A model generated the notes under the pieces. The model had not been told where the DNA came from. It saw only the letters and a list, made by a program, of their open reading frames with translations, and made no database searches. A program made the position numbers and the translations under genes. Positions 24,810 to 26,222 of a stretch of 26,222 bases of DNA are shown here, piece by piece (position 1 is the first letter of the stretch; each line of letters begins with the position of its first letter). Origin of the DNA: JASFYU01 sp045046905 (GTDB lineage Bacteria > Bacteroidota > Bacteroidia > Flavobacteriales > Flavobacteriaceae); NCBI GenBank assembly GCA_045046905.1, contig JASFYU010000127.1, positions 1-26,222 on the forward strand, given 5' to 3'.

Positions 24810-25958
24810 ATGCAGCACATTATATACAAGATGGCAATCTTAGTTGTGGCATTCTCATTCTTTGGTTGTGGAAATAAAGAAAAGAAAAGCGCAGAGGCCA
24901 AGATGCAAAATGAAATAAAAAAAGATGATAGAATCTACATTTCAAAAGCGCAGTTTGAACACAGTAAAATGACGGTAGGTCGTTTAGAGGAAAAACCATT
25001 TCCTAAGATTGTCAAAACAAATGGGGTGATCGATGTTCCGCCAGAAAATAGAGCGGTTATAAATGCGACAATGGGAGGTTACATAAAGACTACTCCGTTT
25101 TTAATAGGAGATAAAGTGCGCAAGGGGCAAGTACTTGTTACTATTGAGAACTCTGAATTTGTGACCCTGCAACAGAACTATATGGAAGTAAACGAGCAGC
25201 TTACTTATTTGAAGTCCGAATACGATCGGCAAAAAATCATGATTGCCGAAAACATTACATCACAGAAGAATTTTTTGAAAGCTGAAAGTATTTATAAAAC
25301 TGCTCTTGCTCGCCACAGGGGCTTGCGTAAGAAATTATCGCTGTTGAATATATCTCTATCAGATGTGGAAAACGGAAATATGAGCTCTGTTATTTCTATT
25401 TACTCGTCTATTGCAGGCAGTATTACAAAAGTAAATGTGACTAGAGGTGCCTACGTTTCTCCTGCTACATCGATTATGGAAATTATAGATAATAGCCATA
25501 TTCACTTAGAGCTATCTGTGTTTGAAAAAGATATCATGAAATTGAAGAAGGGACAGGAAATAAATTTTAGGATTCCAGAGATTTCTATGGGGTGGTATGA
25601 TGCAGAAGTATATTTAATAGGAACAGCCATTGAAGAAAACAGAACCATAAAGGTACATGGTCATATAGAAAATGAATCTGAAGTAAACTTCCTTACAGGA
25701 ATGTTTGTCGAAGCTGATATTTTTACCGATTTAGATTTTGCTATAGCCTTACCAGAAACTGCCATTGTAGCATTTGAGGACACATTTTTTGTTTTGGTAC
25801 TAGAAGAAGAAAATGCTGAAGGCTATTTTTTTAAGCAGGTGGCAGTAGAAGTCGGCAAGACTTATGAAGGGTATGGCGAGATTATAACTTCGGAGAGGAT
25901 AAACGCTACCGATAAAGTGTTGACCAAGGGCGCCTTTAATTTGGTTGTGAATGAATAA
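24810..25958 (+). CDS. czcB: RND efflux periplasmic adaptor (CzcB/CusB-like) lipoprotein
   Basis: This 382-residue membrane-fusion protein has a lipoprotein signal ending FFGC (Cys20), so it is anchored to the inner membrane. The barrel-sandwich hybrid starts near residue 75 (VINATMGGYIKTTPFLIGDK, then VRKGQVLVTIEN). A coiled-coil hairpin follows at about residues 110-165 (EVNEQLTYLKSEYDRQKIMI). The returning lipoyl half reads IYSSIAGSITKVNVTRGAYV and is followed by a beta-barrel and membrane-proximal domain. No N-terminal Met-rich or His-rich metal-binding extension is seen. It starts 10 bp after czcA and would link the pump to the fused channel. Confidence 0.95.
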   Translation: MQHIIYKMAILVVAFSFFGCGNKEKKSAEAKMQNEIKKDDRIYISKAQFEHSKMTVGRLEEKPFPKIVKTNGVIDVPPENRAVINATMGGYIKTTPFLIGDKVRKGQVLVTIENSEFVTLQQNYMEVNEQLTYLKSEYDRQKIMIAENITSQKNFLKAESIYKTALARHRGLRKKLSLLNISLSDVENGNMSSVISIYSSIAGSITKVNVTRGAYVSPATSIMEIIDNSHIHLELSVFEKDIMKLKKGQEINFRIPEISMGWYDAEVYLIGTAIEENRTIKVHGHIENESEVNFLTGMFVEADIFTDLDFAIALPETAIVAFEDTFFVLVLEEENAEGYFFKQVAVEVGKTYEGYGEIITSERINATDKVLTKGAFNLVVNE

Positions 25959-26122
25959 TACCCATTTAACTATAAAATGTTGCCTTGGATAGGAAGTTGC
26001 TTTGAAGTTTTAGAACGCTGTACTCTTTTTGCATAGCCGCAGCTACCGAAAATGAGAGTGAGGAACAAAACTTCAAACCTGTACCGAGCGAAGTATGAAC
26101 ACGTTTATAGTTAAATGGGTAT
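25958..26122. repeat. 165-bp nested inverted-repeat element after the adaptor gene
   Basis: The outer arms are a perfect 19-bp inverted repeat: ATACCCATTTAACTATAAA (25958-25976) and its complement (26104-26122). Inside, TTTGAAGTTTT (about 26010-26020) pairs with AAAACTTCAAA (about 26077-26087), and the rest gives partial pairing. It starts in the stop codon of the adaptor gene and ends one base before the IS terminal repeat. It may be a miniature inverted-repeat element or a long transcript-end hairpin. No T-tract follows. Confidence 0.7.
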
Positions 26123-26123
26123 A

Positions 26124-26146
26124 AACCTGAGTTCGACCTAAGATTT
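26124..26146 (+). repeat. Left terminal inverted repeat of flanking IS (copy 2)
   Basis: The sequence beginning AACCTGAGTTCGACCTAAG is the exact 23-bp reverse complement of 68-90. It lies 35 bp before a start codon at 26182, as expected for an IS left end. Confidence 0.85.
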
Positions 26147-26181
26147 AATCTACAGAATACAAATAAAAGCTAAGATTTGAA

Positions 26182-26222
26182 ATGGAAAATTTGAAGGAAT
26201 ATCTAGATATTTCAAAAATTTT
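26182..26222 (+). CDS. N-terminus of a probable transposase (partial)
   Basis: It reads MENLKEYLDISKI and continues past the window edge. It is called a transposase only from its position inside the IS left end. Confidence 0.45.
   Translation, partial: MENLKEYLDISKI

Larger units (their letters stand above)
26124..26222 (+). mobile_element. 5' end of an insertion sequence, body lies right of window
   Basis: A terminal inverted repeat (26124-26146) is followed by a 35-bp AT-rich leader and an open frame that runs off the window. Together with the 3' end at 1-90 this makes two direct copies of one IS flanking the window. The family was not assigned. Confidence 0.65.

Noticed and set aside
1..26222. 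CRISPR array, tRNA or rRNA genes, phage defence system
   Set aside because: I saw no regularly spaced repeats, no cloverleaf-like sequence and no known defence or RNA gene.

Overview
The window looks like accessory DNA from a member of the Bacteroidota, most likely a marine Flavobacteriaceae. This is inferred from the SusC/SusD pair, AT-rich DNA, mostly absent Shine-Dalgarno sites, promoters with a TATATTTG -7 element, several SusD/LES-like lipoproteins, and a CzcA efflux pump fused to its outer-membrane channel. The species cannot be named from sequence alone.

Layout. (1) 1-90 is the 3' end of an insertion sequence (IS). 26124-26222 is the 5' end of what appears to be the same IS in direct orientation. 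The two share a perfect 23-bp inverted terminal repeat (68-90 and 26124-26146), so the 26-kb interior may be the cargo of a composite transposon. (2) 91-3990 is a decayed regulatory region. It holds an intact LacI-family regulator (753-1820, minus), a broken paralogue of the downstream Gfo/Idh oxidoreductase (91-615, minus) cut by the left IS, relics of an IS5-type and an IS66-type transposase, three copies of a TGTG-N6-CACA operator, and a strong terminator. (3) 3997-16764 is a sugar-utilization locus on the plus strand: exported Gfo/Idh oxidoreductase, DUF1080 (3-keto-glycoside hydrolase/lyase type) lipoprotein, a dead transporter fragment, a NagB-like deaminase, SusC, SusD, a Tat-exported DegT-type aminotransferase, a beta-propeller protein and a secreted neutral-ceramidase-fold protein. 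(4) 16775-19692 is an IS graveyard with a broken IS66 TnpC and a broken IS4-type transposase. (5) 19961-25958 is a heavy-metal efflux operon: small His/Cys-containing protein, CzcA-type RND pump fused to a TolC-like channel, and a periplasmic adaptor lipoprotein. It ends at a 165-bp inverted-repeat element next to the right IS.

How the genes may work together (inference). SusC/SusD bind and import a glycan or glycoside. The exported Gfo/Idh enzyme would oxidise a sugar hydroxyl to a keto group, and the DUF1080 protein would cleave the 3-keto-glycoside. The exported PLP aminotransferase could interconvert keto and amino groups on the same sugar, a pairing chemically like NtdC/NtdA of kanosamine synthesis but here outside the cytoplasm. 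The NagB-like enzyme would handle an amino-sugar phosphate in the cytoplasm. LacI, through the three operators, is the likely local regulator. The metal-efflux operon appears to be an unrelated module brought next to the locus by mobile elements.
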